DNA of 50,514 nucleotides, from the NCBI RefSeq assembly GCF_002284565.1, contig NZ_NPKI01000018.1, positions 221,206 through 271,719 of the forward strand. The letters run 5' to 3'. Shown here in pieces: positions 15,924-24,770 of the stretch. A program made the position numbers and the translations under genes. The notes beneath the pieces are model-generated. The model had not been told where the DNA came from. It did not search any database and saw nothing but the letters and a program-made list of their open reading frames with translations. Origin of the DNA: Mesorhizobium mediterraneum (GTDB lineage Bacteria > Pseudomonadota > Alphaproteobacteria > Rhizobiales > Rhizobiaceae). Each line of letters starts with the position of its first letter. Positions within the stretch are counted from its first letter, which is position 1.

Positions 15924-17153
15924 TCAGCTGTCGTCTTCGCCAGCGGCAGGTGCTGCGTGCCCGGCCGTCTTGCGGCGCAGCACCTTGGTCAGCTTCCAGA
16001 TCGTCGGACTGTTCTTGACGAAGGCTTTCAGGCGCGCGCCTTGCTGTAGGATAAGCGCCAGCGCGCGGCCCTTCAACGTCAGCGGGACCAGGACCTCGAA
16101 ATGCTGGGTCTCGATATCGCACCACAGCCGTTTGTAGGGTTCGTCGCCGACCGAGAAATCATAGACATCGAGCCCCCTCTCGCAGGCCTCCTGGATGTTG
16201 TCGAAGAACAGGAAGTCTCCGGGGCTGGTATGGGCGAGGTCGTCGTCGGCGATCGCCCCGAATTCGCAGATCAGGCGTTTTCCCGAGCGGCTCGATCCGG
16301 TGACCGCGCGAAGCTTGCTGGCGACCTCGATGCCGTGCAGCACGAAGGACGGCTTGTCGTCGGAAAGCGCTTCGACGAACAACGCGCGGAAGAAAGCACG
16401 AACCTCCGGCTCGCCGAAGACGTTGGCGATGCCCATCTTGCGGAAGCGGAACTCCTTCATCTCGAAAAACGCATCGAGCAGTCTGTTCACCTCGTCCGCT
16501 GTCCGGGCCTCGATGCGGCGGTGGCTGCCGACGGCCTCGAACTTGCGCGTCTGCGAGCGGTGCTTCTTGCGCTTGCGCTTGCCGCTCGCGCGGGAGAGCA
16601 GTGCATCGAAACCTCCCGCCAAGTCGACGGCCAGCGACAGGTTCGGGCTCGGAAAATTGGGCAGCGAGGCAAGCGGATTGGCAATGCCTTCGAGATCTGG
16701 CAGCAGCCGCTCCAGTGCGACGAGGTCGATGTCCGGCCGCGCCTTGGCGACCGCCGCCAGCATAGAGCGGATTGCCGCGCCGTCTGTCTTGGTCAGCCAA
16801 GACGGGTCGGCGGCGGCGAAATTGCCGTTGGCATGGCGGCCGCCCATGAAACGGGCGACGCGGAATGGACCGCTGCTGGTGACTTCCAGCGCCAACGAAA
16901 AAACCGGCCGGCCTTCAGCGCTCAGCGTCGCCAAAACGCTGTCCGCCTCGGCATGTTTGGCCCAGTTCAGGATCCAGGCCGGGCTCTGCGCCGGCGCGAA
17001 CAGCGCCGAACGGCAGAACTCGGCATAAGCTGCAAATGCTATGCTGTCGGCGACCGAGACCGACAGGCCGGCATGATCCGCCGGCAACGCGCGCGGCGCC
17101 GCCTCCACTGCTTCGAGCCGATTGCCATCAAATGACGCGGTGGCGTCAACCAT
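15924..17153 (-). CDS. GNAT-fold acyltransferase, CelD/BcsL-like
   Basis: A 409-aa protein of the large GNAT family found in exopolysaccharide and cellulose loci (CelD/BcsL). The first half contains SPAWILNWAKHA and FMGGRHANGNFAAAD. The second half has the GNAT core: FFEMKEFRFRKMG, RAFFRALFVEAL, then DDDLAHTSPGDFLFFDNI and DVYDFSVGDEPYKRLWC. It likely acetylates or acylates a sugar of the polymer in the cytoplasm; the substrate is unknown. It is divergent from the deacetylase gene with 91 bp between starts and convergent with the Wzc-like gene. A basic patch RKRKKHR lies at about 195. Confidence 0.8.
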   Translation of the reverse strand: MVDATASFDGNRLEAVEAAPRALPADHAGLSVSVADSIAFAAYAEFCRSALFAPAQSPAWILNWAKHAEADSVLATLSAEGRPVFSLALEVTSSGPFRVARFMGGRHANGNFAAADPSWLTKTDGAAIRSMLAAVAKARPDIDLVALERLLPDLEGIANPLASLPNFPSPNLSLAVDLAGGFDALLSRASGKRKRKKHRSQTRKFEAVGSHRRIEARTADEVNRLLDAFFEMKEFRFRKMGIANVFGEPEVRAFFRALFVEALSDDKPSFVLHGIEVASKLRAVTGSSRSGKRLICEFGAIADDDLAHTSPGDFLFFDNIQEACERGLDVYDFSVGDEPYKRLWCDIETQHFEVLVPLTLKGRALALILQQGARLKAFVKNSPTIWKLTKVLRRKTAGHAAPAAGEDDS

Positions 17154-17244
17154 ACCTCAATCCTTTAAGGCGTATTCACCGCGATTGGGGGCTCGCGTAG
17201 GCGCATTCCCTGCTGGGATGAGCCTAGGCGCAAAAGGTGAACGA

Positions 17245-18300
17245 ATGATCGACGGAGGCGAGGCAATCCGGAAACTGGCGCTCAACGTCGTCCGCTATAC
17301 CGGTCTTGCCCCGCTGGCCAAGCCGTTTGTCGGCGGCATCGGCGCCATCCTGATGCTGCACCGGGTCACCGCCACGCCGGAAAAGCCTGGCAGCGTCAAC
17401 CGGCATCTCTACATTGCGCCTGAGTTCCTCGATGCCGTGATCGCCGACATGAAGGCGAACGGCTATACATTCGTCACGCTGGACGAGGCGGTCGAGCGCA
17501 TCAAGGCCGGCGGCAAGGGCGGCCAGTTCGCGGCGATCACCGCCGACGACGCCTACCGCGACAACATGACCGAGGCGCTGCCGGTGCTGGAAAAGCACGG
17601 TGCGCCGGTCGCCATCTACGTCGCTCCGGGGCTGATAAACGGCGCCGCCGATCTATGGTGGGAGGTGGTCGAGGACATCGTCAGCGCGCGGGACCGGTTG
17701 CTCCTGACAACGCCGAACGGTCCGGTGACGATCGACTGCTCGACCCCAGGCAAGAAACTCCAGGCCTTTGCCCGCCTGCACGACTATCTGACGCTGGAGG
17801 TCCGCGAGGAGGACCAGCGCGCGGTGCTGCGCGAATTGGCGCGGTCGAACGGTATCGAGTTGGACGCACGCCAGGGCATGTTGATGAACTGGGACGAGAT
17901 CCGCGCCATGGCCGGGCATCCGCTGGTGACGATCGGCGCGCATACGGTCAATCATCGCAATCTGAAGCGGCTTTCCGAAGCCGATGCGCGCCACGAGGTT
18001 GACGATGTCAGGCGCATATTACAAGCCGAACTCGGCGAGGCGCCGCGCCATTTCGCTTATCCCTATGGCTATGCCAGCGCCGTCGGCGGCCGCGAAGTCG
18101 GCTTTGCCCGCGACGCCGGCTATGCCTCGGCGGTGACGACCCGCCACGGCGTGCTGCGTGCCGAACATGCCGGCTTCCTGCAAGCGCTGCCGCGCATTTC
18201 GGTCAACGGTCGCTATCAGAGCGTTCCCCATATCCGCACGATGCTGTCGGGCGTGACGACGCCGCTGGCCAACGCCGGCAAGATGCTCGTCACCATCTAA
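17245..18300 (+). CDS. Polysaccharide deacetylase (NodB-like, CE4)
   Basis: The 351-aa product has the CE4 hallmarks in order: MLHRV at about 37-41, the motif-1 pair TADDAYRDN with Asp101-Asp102, the His pair GAHTVNH (His233 and His237), and HFAYPYG near residue 270. Such enzymes remove N-acetyl groups from amino sugars. Motif 1 usually reads TFDDG, so Phe and Gly are changed, but the catalytic and metal aspartates remain. There is no signal peptide, which suggests cytoplasmic action or non-classical export. I prefer ATG 17245 (AAAGGTGA before it) to ATG 17218. Its neighbours imply modification of the locus polymer. Confidence 0.82.
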   Translation: MIDGGEAIRKLALNVVRYTGLAPLAKPFVGGIGAILMLHRVTATPEKPGSVNRHLYIAPEFLDAVIADMKANGYTFVTLDEAVERIKAGGKGGQFAAITADDAYRDNMTEALPVLEKHGAPVAIYVAPGLINGAADLWWEVVEDIVSARDRLLLTTPNGPVTIDCSTPGKKLQAFARLHDYLTLEVREEDQRAVLRELARSNGIELDARQGMLMNWDEIRAMAGHPLVTIGAHTVNHRNLKRLSEADARHEVDDVRRILQAELGEAPRHFAYPYGYASAVGGREVGFARDAGYASAVTTRHGVLRAEHAGFLQALPRISVNGRYQSVPHIRTMLSGVTTPLANAGKMLVTI

Positions 18301-18616
18301 TGGTGAAAGTCTGACACTTGGTACCGGTGGACGGCAAGAACCGACCCCTTGCGGGCCATCCCTGATGGCAGGTCAAGGGAACGTCGTGACCTGAAGGCGA
18401 CATTTGTCTGGACCGTCGTTAGGTCTCGTCAGGCTGGAAACCGGAAGTTCGACGCGAACCCAACAGAGAGCTCGCCGGCTGTTCACGGCTGCTCTACGCG
18501 CTCAGTCCTCGGACAAGCCGGCCAGAGAACTATCCTTCCAGAAGCGACGCGGGATCAAGGGACGTCGCCTGGCCGGACGTGACGCGCAGGAGAGGGCATC
18601 TTTGCAAACGTGACGA
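18301..18616. other. 316-bp gap, no gene seen
   Basis: It lies between the convergent ends of the deacetylase and cyclase genes. Short ORFs here have no motif or ribosome site, and I see no clear terminator. Confidence 0.5.
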
Positions 18617-20449
18617 TCACTCCGGCACGCCGGCAATACCCAGCGCCTCGACGTAGCGCTCGGCGAACACCTTGTCTCGCCACGGGTTGATCTGCCTCTG
18701 CAGGCCGAGCGTGTAGGTCGGGAACGCCTCCATCAGCCGCCGCGCCGCCGCCTGCGCCTCGTCCAGCCGATTGAGTTTGACCAGCGCCATGATCACCACC
18801 CGGTGCGAGGAGCCGTAATTCGGCATCTCGCGCAGCGCTCGTTCTCCCCAAGCCAGCGCTTCCTCGTAGCGTTCGAGCATCAGGTAGCTCATCCCGATGC
18901 CGGAGAGCGCGATGCCCTTCTCGGGGTCGACCGGGCTCAGCCGCATTGCCCTGTGGAAGTGCTCGATCGCGACGAGGGGGCGGCCGGAATGGGCGTTCAC
19001 CCAGCCGCTGCCCGTATAGCCCTGCGCCGAATTGGGGTTGAGGAGCAGGGACCGTTCGATCGTGTCCAGCGCCGTCTCGTAATCCTTGGCGCTGTAGGCG
19101 ATCACCTGCGCGGCGAAACGCAAGCTTGTCGGGTCGTCTCGCGCGTCGGCCAGCACCTCGCGGGCCATGCGCACGGCGACGCGGAAATCGTCGGGCTCGT
19201 GCCAGCACTGACTCACGGACAGGCTGCGGATATAGGCACCGAGTGCCTTCGCCAGGGTGAAGCCTGGGTCGATGCTGAGCGCCTCGTTGGTGAGCCGGCG
19301 CACGTCGGCAAAGCCTTCGCGCGTCATGCTGTAGAAGCGCGGCAGCGCGCGAAGGTAGAGGTCGTAGGCGCTGATGTAGTCGGTCGGCTTCATGCGCGCC
19401 TGCTTTATCTCCTCCAGCCGGATGCTCGGCTCGACTGCGCCGACGACGCTCTCGGTCACCTTGTCCTGCAGGTCGAAGATGTCGCTCACGTCGCCCTCGA
19501 AGCGGTCGGCCCAGACATGGTGTCCGCTGATCGCGTCCACCAGTTGCCCGCTGATGCGCACCCGCGATCCTGCTCTGCGGATGCTACCTTCGAGCACGTA
19601 GCGGACGCCCAGCTCACGCCCGACCTGGCGCAGGTCCACCGCTCGGCCCTTGTAGGTGAAGGACGAGTTGCGGGCGATCACGAAGAACGAGTTCACCCGG
19701 CTCAATCCCGTGATGATGTCCTCCACCAGCCCGTCGGCGAAGTATTCCTGGTCGGGGTCGCCGCTCATGTTGGTGAAAGGCAGAACTGCGATCGAGGGTT
19801 TCGTGGGCAGGGGAGGCGGTGCAGCCACCGAGGCGCTGGCGTCGGTCTCGACGCGATAGGCGCGCACAGGCCGCTCGATGTTCTTGAGGCGCAGGTCGCC
19901 GAGCAGCGTGAAGCCGCCGTCGAGCTTGCCTTGAAGGTGGTCGTAGGCGGTGCCCGAGACGACCACGGCGCCGGGATCGGCGATGCTTTCGAGGCGGGCG
20001 GCGATGTTGACACCGTCGCCGTAGAGGTCGCCGTCCTCCTCGCAGACCACGTCGCCGAGATTGACGCCGATGCGGAAGCGTATCCGCTCTTCCTCGGGCG
20101 TCTCCGCCTCGTGTTCTGCCAAAGCCTGCTGGATCGCTATCGCCGAGGTCACCGCGTTGACGACACTCGCGAACTCACACAGAATGCCGTCGCCAGTGAG
20201 CTTGACGATCCGGCCCTGATGCTCGGAGACCAGCGGTTCGAGGAGGTCCTTGCGGTATGTCTTGAGCCGCTCGAGTGTGCCGCGCTCGTCGCGCTCCATC
20301 AGGCGCGAATAGCCGACCACGTCGCAAGCCAGGATCGCTGCGAGGCGGCGCTGCGCGGTCATTGCACCGCCCGGCCAGGCGCGTGCACGCGGGCTGCCTT
20401 GCGCCCATGCCCCGCCAACTTCCAGACGTCCAACGTGCATGGTATCCAT
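18617..20449 (-). CDS. Class III adenylate/guanylate cyclase with TolB-like and TPR regions
   Basis: A 610-aa cytoplasmic signalling protein of a type abundant in rhizobia. The cyclase domain (about 35-200) keeps the metal aspartates Asp43 (CDVVGYSRLM) and Asp87 (LTGDGILCEF) and the transition-state Asn148 and Arg152 (GVNIAARLES), so it should be active. A TolB-like N-terminal domain follows (SIAVLPFTNMSGDPDQEYFADGL, about 220-340), then helical TPR-type repeats to the end. There is no membrane segment. The start is uncertain: ATG 20449 has a close GGGAG, while ATG 20362 (MTAQRRLAAIL) matches where most relatives begin. The signal sensed is unknown. Confidence 0.86.
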   Translation of the reverse strand: MDTMHVGRLEVGGAWAQGSPRARAWPGGAMTAQRRLAAILACDVVGYSRLMERDERGTLERLKTYRKDLLEPLVSEHQGRIVKLTGDGILCEFASVVNAVTSAIAIQQALAEHEAETPEEERIRFRIGVNLGDVVCEEDGDLYGDGVNIAARLESIADPGAVVVSGTAYDHLQGKLDGGFTLLGDLRLKNIERPVRAYRVETDASASVAAPPPLPTKPSIAVLPFTNMSGDPDQEYFADGLVEDIITGLSRVNSFFVIARNSSFTYKGRAVDLRQVGRELGVRYVLEGSIRRAGSRVRISGQLVDAISGHHVWADRFEGDVSDIFDLQDKVTESVVGAVEPSIRLEEIKQARMKPTDYISAYDLYLRALPRFYSMTREGFADVRRLTNEALSIDPGFTLAKALGAYIRSLSVSQCWHEPDDFRVAVRMAREVLADARDDPTSLRFAAQVIAYSAKDYETALDTIERSLLLNPNSAQGYTGSGWVNAHSGRPLVAIEHFHRAMRLSPVDPEKGIALSGIGMSYLMLERYEEALAWGERALREMPNYGSSHRVVIMALVKLNRLDEAQAAARRLMEAFPTYTLGLQRQINPWRDKVFAERYVEALGIAGVPE

Positions 20450-20923
20450 CTCTCCCAGCCGCTGCCCATCGCCGATTCAGAACGGGGAACGCAGCTTGAC
20501 CTTGCCTTCACGAGATTTCGCTATCCCGCTTGCGAGGCGTGGAGCGATCCAGTCACCGCGCTAACAGCCAACCGGCGACACGCCCACGCAGCCTCTGGGG
20601 ACGCTGACACGCCACTCCCAGAAGGCCGGAGATATTTGCTGCCCTTGGTAACCGGTTGACGCCACCGTGGCGGTGCTTTTGTCACCGCGATGTAACAGCG
20701 AGATGCCCTACGAGCGCGCGCATCAGGCATCACACCAGACGTTCGCGCTTAGAGGTGCTGAGGTCGGAAAGTGGCGCGACTCTACCCATCGAGCACTGCG
20801 TCGACCGGGCTGACATCCGGCAACCTTGTGCGATCGAATCCTCGAAGACAACGCCCTTTAGCCGCTACAATTCGCGGCTCGCGTCGGGCGCTGCGGTGCG
20901 GAGGGCGGCAAGGGAGAAGGACC
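20450..20923. other. 474-bp gap, no convincing gene
   Basis: It lies between the divergent cyclase and integrase genes and should hold their promoters. A weak 5-bp hairpin followed by CTTTT occurs around 20665-20680. A TCGAATCC octamer near 20835 recalls a tRNA T loop, but no cloverleaf surrounds it. Confidence 0.5.
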
Positions 20924-21520
20924 ATGCCCAGTTGCTACCGGGGCCACATCGTTGGCCAAAAGCCTCCTCTGAAGCCGCGTGAGGTCTGGAGTATCCGGAC
21001 ACGACTTCAGGTGTCGGGCGCTGAACGGGATCTAGCGCTCTTCAATCTCGCCATCGACAGCAAGCTTCGAGGTTGCGAGCTGGTGGCCGTCACTGTCGGA
21101 GACATAGCCCTTTCCGGCAGCGTCCGCGATCGGGCGGTGATTGTTCAGAGGAAGACCGGGCGACCTGTGCAATTCGAGATCACGGAGCAGACCAGAGCCG
21201 CAGTCGGTGCATGGATAGCCCGTCGCCACCTCACCGAAAGCGAGTTCCTGTTTCCCAGTCGCGTGCGAGTTAAGCCGCATATGTCGACAAGGCAGTACGG
21301 GCGGATCGTCGAGAAGTGGGTATCCAGCATTGGGCTCGAACCAAAGCGACACGGAACGCATTCAATGAGACGCACGAAGGCTTCACTGATCTACAAGAAG
21401 ACCGGCAACATTCGTGCGGTTCAGCTGCTGCTCGGTCATACCAAGCTGGAGAGCACCGTGCGCTACCTCGGCACAGAAGTAGATGACGCTTTGGCGATCT
21501 CTGAACAGATCGAACTGTAA
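20924..21520 (+). CDS. Short tyrosine recombinase (catalytic domain only)
   Basis: A 198-aa phage-integrase-type recombinase reduced to the catalytic domain, similar in size to FimB/FimE-class proteins. The catalytic residues are present: Arg49 (SKLRGCEL), Lys77 (QRKTGRP), His146-x-x-Arg149 (GTHSMRR), His172 (LLGHTKLEST) and the nucleophile Tyr181 (VRYLG). There is no N-terminal arm-binding or SAM-like core-binding domain. The ATG at 20924 has AGGGAGAAGG directly before it; the ORF is open to 20771 without a better site. No inverted repeats or att-like duplication were seen beside it. Its role, inversion or integration, is unknown. Confidence 0.85.
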   Translation: MPSCYRGHIVGQKPPLKPREVWSIRTRLQVSGAERDLALFNLAIDSKLRGCELVAVTVGDIALSGSVRDRAVIVQRKTGRPVQFEITEQTRAAVGAWIARRHLTESEFLFPSRVRVKPHMSTRQYGRIVEKWVSSIGLEPKRHGTHSMRRTKASLIYKKTGNIRAVQLLLGHTKLESTVRYLGTEVDDALAISEQIEL

Positions 21521-21776
21521 AGCCATGCGGAGCGGCGCTATCATCCAAAGTGTCGCTCCGTGACCCGAGCCTGACCTTTCCGTCGCGGGCGTAAAGGTCC
21601 GCAGCGGGCGGAAAAGATGACGATCAACCTTCGGTCGCGACGTTCAAAAACGCGCCTGTATTCGCTTTGGTTGGGGGCGCCTTTGTGTATAATTAGATAC
21701 CGCTAAAATAACAACGCGACGAGAGCCGGCAAAACTGATAGGTACTTGGGCTGGGGTCAGGAACCGGAGACCCAAC

Positions 21777-23084
21777 ATGCTCAGAGCCCTAGGCAAGGCG
21801 TGCGCGGTAATCCTTTTGTCAGGAAACTGCGCTTTCGGCCAATCGGATTCGATAGAGCCGGAGGCTGGAACTTGGAAGACGTGGGTGATCACGTCAGGAA
21901 AGGATCTCCGCGTACCGCCGCCACCGGACGATTCCGCAACTGAACTGAAGCAGCTCCGCGATCTTGTCGCAAAGAACGATGCGCAGACTGCCGCCGGGAT
22001 CACGTTCTGGGATGCCGGATCGCCCGGCTATCGATGGATCGAACTGGTCAATAACCGCCTTCTCGAAAACCAGCAGATTCCCAATGCACACCGCGTCTAC
22101 ACCTATATGTATTTCCACAATCGCCCACGCCCGAGCGAGGCGGACACGACGCTGCCGACTGCGCTGCCGACGCCTCGCAGTCCATCCTATCCCTCTGAAC
22201 ATGCGGCAGCTGCCGGAGCCGCCGCGGCGGTTCTTTCCCATTTCTTTCCCGACGAGGCGTCGTCGTTCCAGTCAATGGCGGAAGAAGCGGCGCAGTCTCG
22301 TGTCCTTGCCGGTGTCCAATTCCCAAGCGACTCTTCCGCCGGCCTGGAATTGGGGCGACGCGTGGCAGAGCAGGTGATTGCACGGGCAAAGGCCGATGGC
22401 TCCGACGCCGTTTGGACCGGTACGGTGCCGACCGGGCCGTGCATGTGGGTCGGAGACAAACCGGGTAATGCAACCATGCCGAACTGGAAGCCGATATTGC
22501 TGAAGGCAGCCAATGAATTCAGGCCACCGGCTCCACCCGACTGTGCGTCGGAGACGGTGAAGGCCGAGGTTGATTCAGTTCTACAGTTCGAGCGGAAATT
22601 TCCAACCAACTACAAAGCGTTCTACTGGCAAAGTCCATCCGGCCTGTTCACCGACTGGTATGACTATGCCAGCAAATGGATGTCCGAGGACAAGACGGAT
22701 TCGAACCCCCCGCGCGCCGCACGGGCTTACGCGTTGCTTGCAACGGTCCACTACGACGCCTTCATTGCAAGCAACGACGGGAAGTACGCGTATTGGTACC
22801 TGCGGCCCAACATGCTTGACCGGAGCATCACTCCCCTGTTTGCGGTGCCGGGCCATCCCAGTTATCCGTCGAACCACTCCACGCTCTCGACTGCCCGATG
22901 CGAGGTCCTTGCGTACCTGTTCCCCGGCCATGCGGAATTTATTCGTGCGGTCGGCAAGGAGGCGGGCGATTCCCGCATCTGGGCTGGCATCCACTACGAA
23001 ATGGACAACACGGCAGGCGTCGCGCTCGGTAAAGCCGTCGCGGGCAAATTCATCGAAAGGGCAAGAACGGACGGTGCAGACTAG
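21777..23084 (+). CDS. Secreted protein with two PAP2/vanadium haloperoxidase domains
   Basis: The 435-aa product has a signal peptide (cut near residue 21, CAFGQ). It carries two related PAP2-superfamily halves. The second half fits the full phosphatase/haloperoxidase signature: Lys336-X6-Arg343-Pro344, PSNH ending at His367, and Ser399-Arg400-X5-His406-X3-Asp410. The first half has PSEH (His142) and SRVLAGVQFPSD (174-185), where the catalytic His is Gln181, and the lysine motif is absent. The enzyme should act in the periplasm as an acid phosphatase or haloperoxidase through its C-terminal half. The ATG at 21777 is the first in frame, although no strong ribosome site is seen. Confidence 0.8.
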   Translation: MLRALGKACAVILLSGNCAFGQSDSIEPEAGTWKTWVITSGKDLRVPPPPDDSATELKQLRDLVAKNDAQTAAGITFWDAGSPGYRWIELVNNRLLENQQIPNAHRVYTYMYFHNRPRPSEADTTLPTALPTPRSPSYPSEHAAAAGAAAAVLSHFFPDEASSFQSMAEEAAQSRVLAGVQFPSDSSAGLELGRRVAEQVIARAKADGSDAVWTGTVPTGPCMWVGDKPGNATMPNWKPILLKAANEFRPPAPPDCASETVKAEVDSVLQFERKFPTNYKAFYWQSPSGLFTDWYDYASKWMSEDKTDSNPPRAARAYALLATVHYDAFIASNDGKYAYWYLRPNMLDRSITPLFAVPGHPSYPSNHSTLSTARCEVLAYLFPGHAEFIRAVGKEAGDSRIWAGIHYEMDNTAGVALGKAVAGKFIERARTDGAD

Positions 23085-23307
23085 CGAAGGGGCAGACAGC
23101 CAAGATGCGGCAACTGCCCAGCTAACCACACGGCCAAATGTCCGTTGTAGCATTGGAAGCCAGAGTTTGACCGAGCGCCCCGAAATGTCCGCTCATGGCG
23201 CTGCCTGCGCGTTCCGATCGGCGACACGGAAGGCAGAAAACCACCCTGAGCTGCCCTACACGTCGGGTAGCAAGCGTCAGGCTTTCACCATCTAACGGCG
23301 GCGAGCC

Positions 23308-23526
23308 TCAATTCTTCGGCCGCGGCGGCTCCAGGATCAGCCATTTGATGATGCCCATAGCCGGCAGCACCCAGAGCATGCCGCTGAGCAGGAAGAACAG
23401 GAAATGCGCCCACGGTCCCGATTCTGCCAGTTGGGCAACCGCCACGATCGATGCGACCAGCGCATAGACGATAACCAGCGCCACCAGCAGGACTGTTCCG
23501 ATCAGCTTCTTCAGGCGAATGGGCAT
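23308..23526 (-). CDS. DUF2842 small membrane protein
   Basis: A 72-aa protein with two hydrophobic segments (about 8-31 and 42-63), a basic N-terminus (PIRLKKLIG) and the tail WLILEPPRP typical of DUF2842, an uncharacterised family of alphaproteobacteria. It is divergent from ctaA with about 150 bp between the starts, an arrangement often seen in Rhizobiales; a link with cytochrome oxidase assembly is only a guess. Confidence 0.75.
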   Translation of the reverse strand: MPIRLKKLIGTVLLVALVIVYALVASIVAVAQLAESGPWAHFLFFLLSGMLWVLPAMGIIKWLILEPPRPKN

Positions 23527-23678
23527 TTCGCGATCCCGTTAATCCTTATCGCTTAGGCCCAACAAAAGAGACACGCAACCCGCAAGAAGCAGCGCGACGG
23601 CGTGCCGCGCTGTCCGGTCTTGCCAGCAGGGTCGCGATGGTTCACCAATCCGCGACTGCAACCTGCCGGGACAAGCCT

Positions 23679-24770
23679 ATGGCTGCCATATCAGCTGCCG
23701 CGCCTTTCGTGGCCCGCGACCGCGACCTGCGCAACCGGGCGCTGGTGCGCGGCTGGCTCTACGTCGTGCTTCTGGTGCTGTTTGTCCTGGTCCTGGTCGG
23801 CGGCGCCACCAGGCTCACTGAGTCCGGCCTGTCGATCACCGAATGGAAGCCGATCCACGGCATCATCCCGCCACTCAACGACGCCGAATGGCAGGAGGAG
23901 TTCCAGCGTTACCAGCAGATCCCGCAATATGCCGAGCTCAACAAGGGTATGAGCATCGAAGCGTTCAAGTCGATCTTCTGGTGGGAATGGGTGCACCGGA
24001 TCCTGGCGCGCGGTGTCGGCCTGGTTTTCGCCGTGCCGCTGGTGTTTTTCTGGGCGACGCGCCGCATCGAACGCGGCCTGGGGCCGAAACTTATCGGGAT
24101 TCTTCTTCTCGGCGGCCTGCAGGGCGCGATCGGCTGGTGGATGGTGGCGTCCGGGCTGGTCGAGCGGGTCTCCGTCAGCCAGTACCGGCTGGCGACGCAT
24201 CTGACGCTGGCTGCACTGATCTTCACCGCGACCATGGTGGTGGCTCGCGGGCTCGCGCCTCATTCAGAGCCCGCCGCCGACCGTTCGACGCAGCGTCTGG
24301 CCGGCTTTCTGGTGTTGCTGGCGCTGATCCAGATCTATCTCGGCGGGCTGGTCGCCGGGCTCGATGCCGGCCTGAGCTACAACACCTGGCCGCTGATGGA
24401 CGGCAAGCTCATCCCCGGTGATCTGCTGATCCTAGAGCCGGCATGGCGCAACTTCTTCGAGAGCCCGAAGACGGTCCAGTTCATCCACCGGCTCGGCGCC
24501 TACACGATCTTCGTAGCAGCACTTTGGCACATGATCGCGACGCACCGCCGCCTGCCTGAAACGACGCATGCGCGTCGCGCGACGCTGCTGTTTCTGCTGG
24601 TGCTGGCGCAGGCCTTGATCGGCATCGGCACGCTGATGATGCACGTGCCGCTGCACATGGCGCTGACGCATCAGGCCTTCGCGCTTGTCCTGCTTGGTTT
24701 TGCAGCAGCGCATTGGCGCGGTACCAAGGGCGCCTATCCGCTGCCCAACCGGATCGCCATCAGAGGCTGA
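23679..24770 (+). CDS. ctaA: Heme A synthase (CtaA/COX15)
   Basis: CtaA/COX15 oxidises the C8 methyl of heme O to make heme A for aa3-type oxidase. The 363-aa membrane protein has eight hydrophobic helices. Family signatures are GGATRLTESGLSITEWKPIHG, WWEWVHRILARGVG, ATHLTLA, SYNTWPLMDGK and the second histidine pair FIHRLGAY and LTHQAFAL. The type without the extracellular cysteine pair is usual for alphaproteobacteria and mitochondria. I chose ATG 23679 (GGGACAAG upstream), where relatives begin; ATG 23637 is possible. The 3' end overlaps the convergent kinase gene by 11 bp. Confidence 0.93.
   Translation: MAAISAAAPFVARDRDLRNRALVRGWLYVVLLVLFVLVLVGGATRLTESGLSITEWKPIHGIIPPLNDAEWQEEFQRYQQIPQYAELNKGMSIEAFKSIFWWEWVHRILARGVGLVFAVPLVFFWATRRIERGLGPKLIGILLLGGLQGAIGWWMVASGLVERVSVSQYRLATHLTLAALIFTATMVVARGLAPHSEPAADRSTQRLAGFLVLLALIQIYLGGLVAGLDAGLSYNTWPLMDGKLIPGDLLILEPAWRNFFESPKTVQFIHRLGAYTIFVAALWHMIATHRRLPETTHARRATLLFLLVLAQALIGIGTLMMHVPLHMALTHQAFALVLLGFAAAHWRGTKGAYPLPNRIAIRG

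Noticed and set aside
18803..20659. 618-codon plus-strand ORF opposite the cyclase gene
   Set aside because: It mirrors the cyclase gene, has biased His/Arg/Val content, no known motif and no ribosome site. It is a GC-rich shadow frame.
20820..20850. TCGAATCC near the integrase as a third tRNA-Pro att site
   Set aside because: Only eight bases match the T-loop region and no acceptor arm follows; the 33-bp repeat is absent here.
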